Of a DNA stretch of 64,000 nt, positions 48,269 to 57,821 are shown one piece after another. This stretch comes from Loigolactobacillus jiayinensis (lineage in GTDB: Bacteria; Bacillota; Bacilli; Lactobacillales; Lactobacillaceae). The stretch covers positions 62,001-126,000 of the forward strand of contig NZ_RHOF01000002.1 in the NCBI RefSeq assembly GCF_003946445.1, written 5' to 3'. Numbering within the stretch: the first letter of the stretch is position 1; each line of letters starts with the position of its first letter. Both the position numbers and the translations under genes were made by a program. A model generated the notes under the pieces. That model made no database searches and was not told the DNA's origin. It was given only the letters and a program-made list of their open reading frames with translations.

Positions 48269-49459
48269 TTGACAACAAAAGCAAAACGGGCGATTTTCAT
48301 TTTGATATTTAGTGAGTTTTTGGTGTGTTTAGGTATCGGCTTGGTGATCCCAGTCATGCCCTTTATCAAAAATGAACTGCATTTAAGCGCAACGGATATG
48401 GGCATCATGAGCGCGCTGTTTGCCTTTGCCCAATTTGTCGCCTCACCGCTGGTTGGCCGCTTGTCCGACCGTGTCGGCCGCAAGCCTGTGCTGGCTGTAG
48501 GCCTGTTCTTATTTATGGTGTCGGAGATCTTATTTGCGTTGACCAACCAATTGTACATGTTCAATATTTCGCGGCTCGTCGGCGGTTTGTCCGCGGCAAT
48601 GGTCACCCCAACAGCGATGGCGATGGCCGCCGACATCACCACACGTAGCCAGCGCGCCAAGGTCATTGGCTGGCTGTCAGCGGCTTTTAGCGGCGGCTTG
48701 ATCCTCGGCCCCGGACTAGGCGGCATTATGGCTAACATCGACTACAAAGCGCCATTTTGGAGCGCCGCGATCCTCGGCCTGCTGAGCACGATCGCGCTAC
48801 TAGTCATGCTGCCACCAGAGGACGAACTAGTCGCGGATGACGTCGTGGCGGCCAAAGGAAAATCACCAGCTGGCGGCAATATGAAAGACTTTTTGACTAA
48901 GTCGGTGATCCTACTTTTTGTGATGATCTTAGTCTCATCGTTTGGCCTCCAAGGTTTTGAAAGTATTTACAGCATCTACGTCAACGAAGTTTTCCACTTC
49001 ACACTGGGCAATATTGCGCTGGTACTGACGCTAAACGGGCTGATTTCGTTGTTCATGCAGGTGGCGTTATTTGACCGCTTGGTGGTGGCCTTTAACGAAA
49101 CGCGGGTGATTCGTTTCTGCTTCTTCTTCAGCTTTGTCGGCACAGTGTGGATCATTCTTGCCCATAGCAAATGGGAAGTTATTGTTGCTACGCTGATCGT
49201 TTTCACTGCCTTTGACTTGTTGCGGCCGGCGATCACCACGCTGCTGACCAAAGCAAGCACCGGCAACCAAGGCCTGATCAACGGCTTAAACATGTCGCTG
49301 ACTAGTGTTGGTAATGTTATTGGACCAATCATGTCCGGCACACTGCTGGATATGAATCATCATTATCCCTATTTGGTGGTCGCTGGCTTCTTGTTTGTTT
49401 CCTTCGGCTTCACTTATTTGATTCGGATGAACAAAAGTGGCAGCGTAAAAGCAAGTTAA
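48269..49459 (+). CDS. MFS efflux transporter, 12-helix DHA1 type
   Basis: The 397-residue protein has 12 membrane helices and DHA1 motifs: LVIPVMPFIKNEL, the motif A loop GRLSDRVGRKPVL and motif C (GGLILGPGLGGIMA). This is the NorA/Bmr/TetA-like drug-proton antiporter group; substrates are unknown. The frame is open back to 48188, but that codon coincides with the promoter -35. TTG 48269, ten bases after AAAGGGG, is the likely start. Confidence 0.85.
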   Translation: MTTKAKRAIFILIFSEFLVCLGIGLVIPVMPFIKNELHLSATDMGIMSALFAFAQFVASPLVGRLSDRVGRKPVLAVGLFLFMVSEILFALTNQLYMFNISRLVGGLSAAMVTPTAMAMAADITTRSQRAKVIGWLSAAFSGGLILGPGLGGIMANIDYKAPFWSAAILGLLSTIALLVMLPPEDELVADDVVAAKGKSPAGGNMKDFLTKSVILLFVMILVSSFGLQGFESIYSIYVNEVFHFTLGNIALVLTLNGLISLFMQVALFDRLVVAFNETRVIRFCFFFSFVGTVWIILAHSKWEVIVATLIVFTAFDLLRPAITTLLTKASTGNQGLINGLNMSLTSVGNVIGPIMSGTLLDMNHHYPYLVVAGFLFVSFGFTYLIRMNKSGSVKAS

Positions 49460-49584
49460 GCCTGACCGGTGAGTTCAATTTAGAAGTGCACGCTTGATTT
49501 CACGCCAGTTTGATGCTATTTAAAGAGTGAAAAAGCGGCTTCTGGATTGTTAAGTTAGACGTAAACTAATGAATTTCGCGCAAA

Positions 49585-49621
49585 CAAAGAAGGTGTGGCA
49601 ATTTGCCGCACCTTCTTTGTT
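49585..49621. terminator. Bidirectional terminator between MFS and pgmB
   Basis: CAAAGAAGGTG (49585-49595) pairs with CACCTTCTTTG (49609-49619), with GGCAA/TTGCC inside. It ends the pgmB operon and probably the convergent MFS transcript. Confidence 0.8.
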
Positions 49622-49632
49622 TACTGAAACAA

Positions 49633-50304
49633 CTAGTCGTTCATCACGTGTTTGATGTTGGCCAAGGTCACTTGGCTAGTATCACTGAAATTGATATCCG
49701 CTTCGTGCAATAAGTCGCAGTCGCCGATACCGATGGAGGTTTCGCCAGCGGCATTGATGCCGGTGATCCCAGCGACGGCGTCTTCTAGGCCGATACATTG
49801 AGTTGGCGCTAAGCCTAATAGTTGCGCGCCTTTAATGAAGATTTCTGGATCAGGCTTGCCGTTGGTCAGTGATGCAGGATCGACCGCCTTGGTGAAGTAA
49901 TCACTGAGGCCGATTTTAGCCAGAATTGTAGGGGCGTTTTTCGACGCTGAGGCCAAGGCGATGCCGTAGCCGTTGTCCTTGAGTTCAGCTAGAAAATCGG
50001 CCATGCCCGGTAAAATGTCAGCGGCGGTCATATTTTGAATCAACTGAATGTAGTTGGTGTTTTTCTCCGTTGCTAAGGCTTCTTTTTCAGCTGGCGAGTA
50101 GTTATTTTCCAAACCGCCTTTTTTCAGGATCATTTCCAGTGCGTCCATTCGGCTGATACCTTTAACGGCGTCACCGAGGCCCGGGTAGTCAACACCGAGT
50201 TTGTCGGCCAGCTGACCCCAAGCTTGGGCGTGGAAGCGTGATGTGTCGGTTACGACACCATCGAGATCGAATACGAAACCTTTAATATCTGTAAATTTTA
50301 CCAT
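49633..50304 (-). CDS. pgmB: Beta-phosphoglucomutase
   Basis: PgmB converts beta-glucose 1-phosphate, the product of GH65 phosphorylases, into glucose 6-phosphate. The 223-residue HAD-fold enzyme has the nucleophile motif GFVFDLDGVVTDT, the cap region HAQAWGQLADKLGVDYPG, LASASKNAP and the metal site GLEDAVAGI. The start is ATG 50304 (MVKFTDIKG), seven bases after GGAGG. It is the last gene of the GH65 cluster. Confidence 0.95.
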   Translation of the reverse strand: MVKFTDIKGFVFDLDGVVTDTSRFHAQAWGQLADKLGVDYPGLGDAVKGISRMDALEMILKKGGLENNYSPAEKEALATEKNTNYIQLIQNMTAADILPGMADFLAELKDNGYGIALASASKNAPTILAKIGLSDYFTKAVDPASLTNGKPDPEIFIKGAQLLGLAPTQCIGLEDAVAGITGINAAGETSIGIGDCDLLHEADINFSDTSQVTLANIKHVMND

Positions 50305-50372
50305 GCAATTTCCTCCATTCATGAGCGCATTTGTATAGTAGCTTTTTTGAAAAGATGTTCTGCGGACACCCG

Positions 50373-53126
50373 TTAGTTCGCTTTGCCGATCGCCGTTAAT
50401 GGTTGGCCGTTGTAGTCCACTGTTAGCGGCTGGTTAGCGGTCAATAGGAGCTCGTGCTCAGCGACGCGGAACTTGGCTGACTTGTCGGCTGTGACCGTGA
50501 TTGCTTGCTGGGTGATCTGGAAATGGTATTGCGTGCCGCGGAAATACTGGCGGAAGGCGATACTACGCCAATGTGCTGGCAAATGGGGCGCGATGTTGAT
50601 CACGTCGGTTAATTCGTCGACCCCTGCGTAGTTGCGCGTTTCCAGCATTAGCGTGGCCGCCATAACGCCGAGATGAATCCCTTCGGCAGTCGTGCCGCCT
50701 TGGATATCGTAGTAATCTGACAGCAGCGCTTGGGAAAAGAGGTGCCACGATTGATCCATGTTGCCATCGACTAACGTCAAAACGGCGTACACGATCCGCG
50801 ATAGCGTTGAGCCATGGGTCGTGCGATCCAAGTAGTATTCAATATTGCGGGTCAGGAACTCGCTAGGCAGATCGTAGCCCATTTGCTTGAGAATTTGGTT
50901 GACATGGGTGAAATCGAAGTTGTAAAAAGCCATCAATGCATCGGCTTGTTTGGCAACTTGGTAGGCGTCTGGTGTGCGACCTTCTGCCTTTAAAATGCGA
51001 TCCATCCGTGAAATGTCGCCATACTTTTTGCGGTAATTTTCGAAGTTCAATGATGGTAACTTGAAGTAGCCTTCGAATTGGCCAATTACGCCGGCAGAAT
51101 CAACATCTAAGGACAAATGGTGACCAATATCGGCCATTTTTTTGTACATGGCGTCATTAATATCAGTTTGTTCCAGTGCTTTAGTGAACGCTGCTTCGGG
51201 CACCACGTTGCCACGGAGGTAGGCGATCGTTTCAAATAACCAACTGACCATAATATTAGTGTAGGCGTTGTTAGTCAAGCCTTCCTCGTCGCTGTTAGGG
51301 TAGCCTTCGTGGAATTCATCGGGGCCCATGACTTTTTTGATGTCATAGCGCTTCGTTTGCTTGTTGTAAACGGCCTTGCTGATCCAGAAACGGGCGATAT
51401 CCAGCAACATTTGGATGCCGTAGCTTTGCATAAATTCGCGGTCGTTGGCCAAATGGTAGTAAACCCACACGTTGTAGGCCACCGCCAAAGAGACGTGGCG
51501 TTGCAGGCGGCTGTTGTCGGGGTCCCATTGCTGGGTCAGTGGATTGAGATGCACAAATTGGGATTGTTCATCGCCGTCTTGGCCTGACTGCCACGGGAAC
51601 ATGGCGCCTTGATAGCCTTCACTGGCGGCGTATTTTTTAGCGGCGTCTAAGCGGTGATAGCGGTACATCAACAGCTGGCGCGCTAACTTCGGATAGTGCA
51701 AGGTGTAGAAGGGAATGACAAACATTTCGTCCCAGAACACGTGGCCACGATAAGCTTCACCATGCAAGCCGCGGGCACCAACGGAGGCATCTAAATGCTG
51801 GTTGGCATTTTCCGTAGCGGATACGAACGAATGAAAAATGTTGACCCGGGTCAGTTTTTGGCTGGTGAGGTCACCGTCGATTTGGATATCGGCATTGTGC
51901 CAGAGATCCTGCCAAAAATCGTTGCTGTGCTGTTCACTGGCATTAAATGACGCATCCCGCAATTCAGCCGTGGTTGCGGTCATTAAATCAGTTGTTGTTT
52001 CGAGGCTTGTGAATAAAGCCACATTCTTTTCAAAAGTATACGATTGATTTTGGGTCACGTCGAGGGACAGTTCTTGCGTAATGACGTCTGGCCGATTGTG
52101 CGTCGACATTTTTGTGGGGATATCGTTACAGTTGGTCAATTTACTACCAACCGCAAATTTGATTTTTGATGTTTTTGTTTGGCCGGCTAAGTAGGCTTCA
52201 TCACCGCTGGTACTCATTTCCATCACGTCAAGGTGGCGCGAATTGAAGTTACGGTAGCGTTCGACGTTGCTGTTGGTGACGCTGCCGTCGATCGCGGCAT
52301 AAATTTGGAGGCTGCCGGAAAAATTCAGTGGCGTTAACTGGTAGCGAATAGCGTATTGGTGCCAATTGTGCATGTCGGCGACTTTGGTGGTGACGACGCG
52401 CAGGGCATGGCCTGTTGCCAGCTGAACCATCATCGTGGTGCGCAGTTCGCCGGTTTGTAGGTCAAGGCTACGATAAATATCTTGAATGTTTTCAGATTTG
52501 ATTGTAAATGGGCTCTGGTGATCGACGCCGAAGGTTAAGTATTGGCCGTTGGGAACGTTGACCAAGTCTTCGTTGACCACATCGCGGTCGTTGATTTTAG
52601 TGGTTAATTGATTATAGAAGCCTGCGATATAGGTGCCGGGATAATTGTCTTCGTCGGCGGTGGCTTCAACGTAGCTACCACGCAAGCCGAAAAAGCCATT
52701 GCCCAGCGTTAACATCGATTCTTGGCCATAGTTGCGCTTGCCGGTGTATTCGCCATAGTAATCTAGATGCCACTGATTGTAGGCTTGTTTACGCGCGGCT
52801 GCCTTGGCCAACCCTAGTGTTTGCACCACTTGGCGGCTGACGGCAGGGACGTTTAGCATGTTGGTCAGCGCTAAGCCAATATCGATGCGCTGATGGTTGA
52901 TGCCGACGATCGTGTCGGAGAATTCGTAGGCCAATGGATTTTCGATCACCGCGACGTCAAATGTGATCCCGACTAGTCGCTCGCGAATTTTCTCCAAGTT
53001 ATCACCGATGCTTTGTTGCGGATCATAAGCAATCACGCTTTGTTGGTGCTGGTGATTGGCCCGCTCATAAGCCAGCACGATTGCATCATCAGTGACGCGT
53101 AATGAAATAACTTTCACAATATCCAC
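50373..53126 (-). CDS. GH65 glycoside phosphorylase with an extra N-terminal domain
   Basis: The protein cleaves an alpha-glucoside with phosphate to beta-glucose 1-phosphate; the exact sugar is not clear. The GH65 part begins near residue 117 (WHLDYYGEYTGKRNYGQESMLTLGNGFFGLRG). The catalytic acid lies in VMGPDEFHEGYP, which differs from the maltose phosphorylase loop GPDEYTALIDNN next door, so another disaccharide is likely (kojibiose-, trehalose- or nigerose-type). Residues 1-115 form an extra domain I cannot assign. GTG 53126 opens the frame, but GTG 53117 is better spaced from AAAGG. It lies between mapA and pgmB. Confidence 0.88.
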   Translation of the reverse strand: MDIVKVISLRVTDDAIVLAYERANHQHQQSVIAYDPQQSIGDNLEKIRERLVGITFDVAVIENPLAYEFSDTIVGINHQRIDIGLALTNMLNVPAVSRQVVQTLGLAKAAARKQAYNQWHLDYYGEYTGKRNYGQESMLTLGNGFFGLRGSYVEATADEDNYPGTYIAGFYNQLTTKINDRDVVNEDLVNVPNGQYLTFGVDHQSPFTIKSENIQDIYRSLDLQTGELRTTMMVQLATGHALRVVTTKVADMHNWHQYAIRYQLTPLNFSGSLQIYAAIDGSVTNSNVERYRNFNSRHLDVMEMSTSGDEAYLAGQTKTSKIKFAVGSKLTNCNDIPTKMSTHNRPDVITQELSLDVTQNQSYTFEKNVALFTSLETTTDLMTATTAELRDASFNASEQHSNDFWQDLWHNADIQIDGDLTSQKLTRVNIFHSFVSATENANQHLDASVGARGLHGEAYRGHVFWDEMFVIPFYTLHYPKLARQLLMYRYHRLDAAKKYAASEGYQGAMFPWQSGQDGDEQSQFVHLNPLTQQWDPDNSRLQRHVSLAVAYNVWVYYHLANDREFMQSYGIQMLLDIARFWISKAVYNKQTKRYDIKKVMGPDEFHEGYPNSDEEGLTNNAYTNIMVSWLFETIAYLRGNVVPEAAFTKALEQTDINDAMYKKMADIGHHLSLDVDSAGVIGQFEGYFKLPSLNFENYRKKYGDISRMDRILKAEGRTPDAYQVAKQADALMAFYNFDFTHVNQILKQMGYDLPSEFLTRNIEYYLDRTTHGSTLSRIVYAVLTLVDGNMDQSWHLFSQALLSDYYDIQGGTTAEGIHLGVMAATLMLETRNYAGVDELTDVINIAPHLPAHWRSIAFRQYFRGTQYHFQITQQAITVTADKSAKFRVAEHELLLTANQPLTVDYNGQPLTAIGKAN

Positions 53127-53172
53127 TGCCTTTCTAAAATAATCGTATCAATAGAAGAAAAAATAAGCTGAA

Positions 53173-53230
53173 CAAAAAGGTGCTCGCTGGCGGCACATTA
53201 ATAAGTTTCAATGTGATGTAACGAACACCT
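53173..53230 (-). terminator. Hairpin with T run between the two GH65 genes
   Basis: AGGTGCTCG (53178-53186) pairs with CGAACACCT (53222-53230), and CACATT (53194-53199) pairs with AATGTG (53210-53215). Leftward it is followed by TTTTTG. It may stop mapA transcripts or attenuate the downstream gene; a TTGCTA-N17-TAATAT pair lies upstream of it. Confidence 0.7.
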
Positions 53231-53272
53231 GCTACTTATAATATTAGAACGCAAAAATTAATTTAGCAACTT

Positions 53273-55579
53273 TTAGGCTTTTTCTAGGGCGACCGTGTTG
53301 GGCATTTGTTGGCTCAAGGCGCAGTCGTGTTTTTGACAATAAATAGTCATGGGTTCACCGCTGAGTAGCGTGAACGTGGCTTCATTTTGATTGATGTCAA
53401 TGCTGAGCTGGCGGCCGCGGTATTTGATCTTGAAGTTGAGCCGGAACCAGCCAGCCGGTAAGCAAGGGTCAAAGGTTAACCCTTCCGTGCCGTAATGCAT
53501 GCCCGCGAAGCCGTAAACCAGTGATAGCCAGCTGCCGCCCATGTTAGCGGCGTGGATACCGTCTTCGGAGTTACCTTGCAAGTCGGTTAGATCAGTCAGC
53601 GCCGTATCCATAAAATAGGCGTGGGCTTTGGCTGAATCGTGCTTACGGTTAGCCAAAATACTGAAAATTGCCCGCGACAACGAGGAATCATGGGTGGTGA
53701 TGCCTTCATAATAGTCGTAGTCACGGCGTAATTGGTCAATATCTTGATCTAGTGGGAACAAGAAGTCGCTCATTAACGTGTCGGCTTGCTTGTTGACCTG
53801 ATAACGGTAGAGAACCAAGGGATGATAATGCAGCAACAACGGAAAATTAGTTGCCGGTTCGTTTTTGAGATCGAAGCGGGGCCGATTTAGCGCGTTGTCG
53901 TCCTGCAGCTTAATTTTATTTTTCTTATCATAAGGGAGATACATTTTATCAGCAGCGGCTTTAAAGGCGGCGAGCTCGTCGGCGGTCACCGCAAGCTCGG
54001 CCAATTTGTTCGGCGCAAGTTTACGTAACTCCGCGGCGTACTTAACGGCTAAGCGTAAATTGTGCTGCGCCATGCGGTTGGTGTAGTAATTATTGTCGAT
54101 CAGCGCTGTGTATTCATCAGGGCCGGTAACGCGGTTGATGACGAAATGGCCAGCTTGTGCGCCGTGCTCGGCGTAATTACCGTAAGCCAGCCAAAAGCGC
54201 GCTGTTTCTAAAATGAGTTCGAAGCCAGCCTTGATCAAAAAGTCAGTATCGGCGGTGGCTTGGATATATTGGTCGGTGGCGTAGGCAATATCCGCGTCGA
54301 TATGGATCTGCGCTGTGCCGGCGGGGAAATAAGCGCTGGCTTCTTGCCCGTTGATCGTTCGCCAAGGGAAAAGCACGCCTGACTTGACCGCCATTTCGCG
54401 AGCGCGCTGACCAGCTTCATTTAAGGTTTCATAACGGAAACCAAGCAAGGCTTTGGCGATTTGCGGCTGCGTATAAATGAAGAACGGTAACATGTACATT
54501 TCCGTGTCCCAGAAATAATGACCTTCATAACCGCTGCCAGTGAGGCCTTTTGCCGGGATGTCGGTAAGGTGGTCACGGCCGGCTGCTTGGTAGAGATGAA
54601 ATAGATTGAAGCGAATGCCTTTTTGTAAAACAGGGTCGCCTTCAATGATAACATCGCTATCTTGCCAAAAATCGTGTGCCCGCGCGGCGGATGCGGCAAA
54701 AAGATCAGCAAAAGTTTGATTTTTCAAGTGCGCTAGTGATTTTTCAATGTAGTTGGCTTGATTTAGTTTGAAGGACATTAGATTGTGGATCTCGCCTAAG
54801 GAATAGCCAAAGGTAAACTGGGCGCTGCGATCAGGCGTGAGTTCAAGCTTGATCGTGTAGTTAGGCACCTCGGCATGGGCGTTGAGCTGAACGCGCGGAT
54901 CGCTGCCCAAGTATTGCATGGTCATCAGTAGACTCAGCTGGCTTTTTTGTGTGCTGAATTGCATCGTTGGCGCTGCTGCAGGGAGATACGTTTGTTGCAA
55001 CACGTTATCGCGCTGGGCCCGGCGCACATCGTTGTTGTCCCGCGGAATCTGCTGGTTAACGTAGGCGTGTTGCTTGATGATCGTTAATGGGCCGCTGAAG
55101 TTTAACGCGCGCACATCGTAAAGAATAACGTAGACATGGCGCTCAGCCTGTGAGGCAAAGGATTCCATGGTCAGCGTGAATTGTTTATCCGTTGGGGTGG
55201 TGACGTGGAAGGTTTCCAGTAATAAGCCAGTGGACATATCCCACGTTTTGTCGGTCATTTCAACTTGATAGGGTGTTTCGTCGGAACGAACGCCGTCAAC
55301 ACTGAAAATCAGATAGCGCGGATCAGGGAGCTCGCAGATCGTCTGGTTACTGTCAGCGTAGCCGAAGTACGCTTCGCCGTAGTGAATCGGGCTGAGATCA
55401 TAGAAGCCATTAACAAAAAGCCCAGGATTGCCGGGGTAGGCGGGTGAATTGCCCTGCAGCGGGTTACTGGCGCGAACGCCAAGGTGGCCATTACCCTGCG
55501 CATAAATCGTTTCAACAAAGCTTTGTTTTCTGCTTTTAAGTTGTTGTAAATGAATCTGATATTGTTCATGAACCGACAT
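53273..55579 (-). CDS. mapA: Maltose phosphorylase (GH65)
   Basis: The enzyme splits maltose with phosphate into glucose and beta-glucose 1-phosphate in the cytoplasm. The 768-residue protein has the N-terminal beta-sandwich (VETIYAQGNGHLGVRAS), the (alpha/alpha)6 barrel with GYEGHYFWDTEMYMLPFF, and the catalytic motif RVTGPDEYTALIDNNYYTN with the general-acid Glu, characteristic of maltose phosphorylases. The phosphate loop THDSSLSRAIFS is present. The frame extends upstream, but AGGAGG sets the start at ATG 55579. pgmB downstream uses its product. Confidence 0.92.
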   Translation of the reverse strand: MSVHEQYQIHLQQLKSRKQSFVETIYAQGNGHLGVRASNPLQGNSPAYPGNPGLFVNGFYDLSPIHYGEAYFGYADSNQTICELPDPRYLIFSVDGVRSDETPYQVEMTDKTWDMSTGLLLETFHVTTPTDKQFTLTMESFASQAERHVYVILYDVRALNFSGPLTIIKQHAYVNQQIPRDNNDVRRAQRDNVLQQTYLPAAAPTMQFSTQKSQLSLLMTMQYLGSDPRVQLNAHAEVPNYTIKLELTPDRSAQFTFGYSLGEIHNLMSFKLNQANYIEKSLAHLKNQTFADLFAASAARAHDFWQDSDVIIEGDPVLQKGIRFNLFHLYQAAGRDHLTDIPAKGLTGSGYEGHYFWDTEMYMLPFFIYTQPQIAKALLGFRYETLNEAGQRAREMAVKSGVLFPWRTINGQEASAYFPAGTAQIHIDADIAYATDQYIQATADTDFLIKAGFELILETARFWLAYGNYAEHGAQAGHFVINRVTGPDEYTALIDNNYYTNRMAQHNLRLAVKYAAELRKLAPNKLAELAVTADELAAFKAAADKMYLPYDKKNKIKLQDDNALNRPRFDLKNEPATNFPLLLHYHPLVLYRYQVNKQADTLMSDFLFPLDQDIDQLRRDYDYYEGITTHDSSLSRAIFSILANRKHDSAKAHAYFMDTALTDLTDLQGNSEDGIHAANMGGSWLSLVYGFAGMHYGTEGLTFDPCLPAGWFRLNFKIKYRGRQLSIDINQNEATFTLLSGEPMTIYCQKHDCALSQQMPNTVALEKA

Positions 55580-55639
55580 AAAATTCCTCCTAACTTGTTG
55601 GTTTAATTCTAACACGGTCAGGTGGAACAAGCGTCTAAT

Positions 55640-56341
55640 TTACTTAGGGTGCGGCAGGTGAAAGGGGTGGTGGGCAAAGCTAGCGGCGAAAAAGGTGGCA
55701 CTGAGTTGGGTGAACGCAGCTGGCGTTAATGGGGCTGCTGAATAAAGATAAGCGCGTTTTCTAGCGCGCTTGAAAATCGGCGTTAAGCCTGGCTGTGCAG
55801 CGTTTTGCACTAACAACTGTGGCTTGGTGGTGGCCTGCGCCCATTTTTGGCTGGCGAGGAAATTAGTAGCGGCGCTGGCGGCACTAATTAAATGGGAGCG
55901 GCGCAGTAACTCGAGGGCGACGCTGCCACCAAAGCCGTCACCGCAGACGCCGATGTGCTGCGGCTGAATGTGTGCTTGTAAGTGGGCGCTGTTGACTTGC
56001 TGCGGCGCGAGCAGGCGTTCAATGACGAGCAGACTTTGTTTCACGGCTTGCTTGTTGGCGGCGACCAGTTGGGGTTGGCCGGCTAGCCAATGGGAGTAGT
56101 CGGTGGGCGTGGGGGCAGTGTGCGCAGGTAATTGCAATTGGCAGACAATATTGCCGGCAGTGGCCAAGCTTGCGCCACAGCTAGCCGGCAAATTTAGCGT
56201 TAAGATCAAGGGAAATTGACCCACTGCGATCGGCGTTTTGGCACCTGCTTTTTGCGCTGGATAATAGGCGCGCCACGGGCAGTGAACCTGCTGATCAAGT
56301 TGGGGCAACGCGTAAAATGAATCCAAATAACCGACTAGCAT
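55640..56341 (-). CDS. Alpha/beta-hydrolase-like protein lacking the nucleophile Ser
   Basis: The 233-residue protein resembles a dienelactone-hydrolase or esterase fold. The expected elbow G-x-S-x-G reads IGVCGDGFGGSVALELL, with Gly where the Ser should be, so classic hydrolysis is unlikely. Upstream parts (FPLILTLNLPASCGA) look like the oxyanion strand. The product is unusually Ala/Gln/His-rich. The start is ATG 56341 after AAGGAAGG. It leads the mapA-GH65-pgmB cluster and might have a structural or sugar-binding role. Confidence 0.6.
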   Translation of the reverse strand: MLVGYLDSFYALPQLDQQVHCPWRAYYPAQKAGAKTPIAVGQFPLILTLNLPASCGASLATAGNIVCQLQLPAHTAPTPTDYSHWLAGQPQLVAANKQAVKQSLLVIERLLAPQQVNSAHLQAHIQPQHIGVCGDGFGGSVALELLRRSHLISAASAATNFLASQKWAQATTKPQLLVQNAAQPGLTPIFKRARKRAYLYSAAPLTPAAFTQLSATFFAASFAHHPFHLPHPK

Positions 56342-56435
56342 AGGCGCCTTCCTTATTTTAATTAAATTTATAGCGGGTATATAATGTTGATAATCAAAGT
56401 GCTGCGGCACAAATTTTAACACGGGGGTGTCGTGG

Positions 56436-56964
56436 ATGACGACAACTTATTTACGCCAAGCAAAGGCGGCTGATCTACCAGCCATTATGCAAATTATAGC
56501 GGAAGCAAAAGCCTATTTAAAGCAACAAAAAATTGATCAGTGGCAATCTGGTTATCCGGGCAAAAACGATATGGCAGCCGATGTGGCGGCAGGCCTAAAT
56601 TACGTGATGCTCCGTGATGGCGAGCTTGTCGGGACAGCGTCGTTACATCAAGGGCGCGATGAAGATTATCAGGTGATCCAAGGTCGCTGGCGTGGTGCCT
56701 TGGAGCAAACGTACACCTCGATCCACCGCATGGGCGTAGCCGCCGGTTATCGCGGCCAGCATTTGTCGGAAAGTTTGATCACCAATTTGTTGACCTTATC
56801 GGTGCAATTAGGCTACACGGACGTACGGCGTCGATACGCATCCAGAAAATAAGGTCATGCAACATGTGCTCGCGCAATGCGGCTTTGACTATCGGGGCAT
56901 CGTGCACTACGCCAGCATGCCGCAACAGCCGCTGTATGCCTATCAATTGCAATTAAACGATTAG
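56436..56964 (+). pseudogene. Frameshifted GNAT acetyltransferase copy
   Basis: This copy is closely similar to the intact gene at 57171 from about 40 bases before the start to the last codons. After the codon CGG at about 56828 it has CG where the intact copy has A, one extra base. The frame therefore ends early at 56852 (VRRRYASRK) and the remaining sequence, which would read THPEN ... FDYRGI ... AYQLQLND, lies in another frame to a TAG at 56962-56964. The ribosome site and start are intact, so a truncated, probably inactive product may be made. Confidence 0.85.
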
Positions 56965-57170
56965 AATGGGATCAAAAATAAAGCCTGAGCAGCGCCTTGT
57001 TGGGCTAAAATTAAGCTTGTATGAGAATTAGTTATGAGTTACATAAGAACCAGCACTTTTTGCTTGAAATTTATGGTGTAAATGATAATAATAGTCAAAT
57101 GCAGAATTTCACGTCAATTTACCCTGTAAAATGACGGAGCGCACAAATTTTAGCACAGGGGGCGTCGCAC

Positions 57171-57698
57171 ATGACGACAACTTATTTACGCCAAGCAAAG
57201 GCGGCTGATCTACCAGCCATTATGCAAATTATAGCGGAAGCAAAAGCTTATTTAAAGCAACAAAAGGTGGACCAGTGGCAACATGGCTACCCAGAACAAA
57301 ACGATATGGCAACGGACGTGGCGGCAGGCCTAAATTACGTTATGCTCCGTGATGGCGTGATCGTCGGCACAGCGTCATTGTTGCAAGGAATCGACGACAA
57401 CTATAAGGTGATCGAACAAGGCAGCTGGCTTGGTGCCGCTGACCAAACGTACACCTCGATTCATCGGATCGCGGTGGCGGCAGGCTATCGCGGCCAACAT
57501 TTATCTGAAACGTTGATCACGAACTTGTTAACTTTATCGGTGCAATTAGGCTACACGGATGTGCGGATCGATACGCATCCAGAAAACGTCGGCATGCAAC
57601 ACGTGATCAAGCAAAATGGCTTCGATTATCGCGGCATTATCTACATGCACGAACCTAAGGAACCGCGCTACGCTTACCAATTACAATTAAATGATTAA
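57171..57698 (+). CDS. GNAT-family N-acetyltransferase
   Basis: The 175-residue protein has the GNAT fold: MTTTYLRQAKAADLPAIMQI at the start, YVMLRDGVIVGTASL, the acetyl-CoA-binding loop VAAGYRGQHLSETL (R/Q-x-x-G-x-G/A type) and IDTHPENVGMQHVIKQNGFDYRG. The substrate is unknown. It is the functional member of a tandem duplication. The first 70-odd coding bases are identical to the pseudogene copy, which suggests recent duplication or gene conversion. Confidence 0.9.
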   Translation: MTTTYLRQAKAADLPAIMQIIAEAKAYLKQQKVDQWQHGYPEQNDMATDVAAGLNYVMLRDGVIVGTASLLQGIDDNYKVIEQGSWLGAADQTYTSIHRIAVAAGYRGQHLSETLITNLLTLSVQLGYTDVRIDTHPENVGMQHVIKQNGFDYRGIIYMHEPKEPRYAYQLQLND

Positions 57699-57705
57699 AA
57701 CGCAA

Positions 57706-57737
57706 AACCAGTAGCTCAAGCGGCGCTGGTTTTTTTT
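57706..57737 (+). terminator. Terminator after the GNAT gene
   Basis: AACCAG (57706-57711) pairs with CTGGTT (57726-57731) with a partial inner helix, followed by T runs. Confidence 0.8.
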
Positions 57738-57821
57738 GTCGCGCAGAACTTAATTTAAACGTAAGGACTATATGGTAGACTACACTGTATATTGTAAAAC
57801 ATGAAAATAAGAGATGATAAA

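Noticed and set aside
48235-48738. A 167-codon minus-strand frame
   Set aside because: It is antisense to the first half of the MFS gene and has no start signal.
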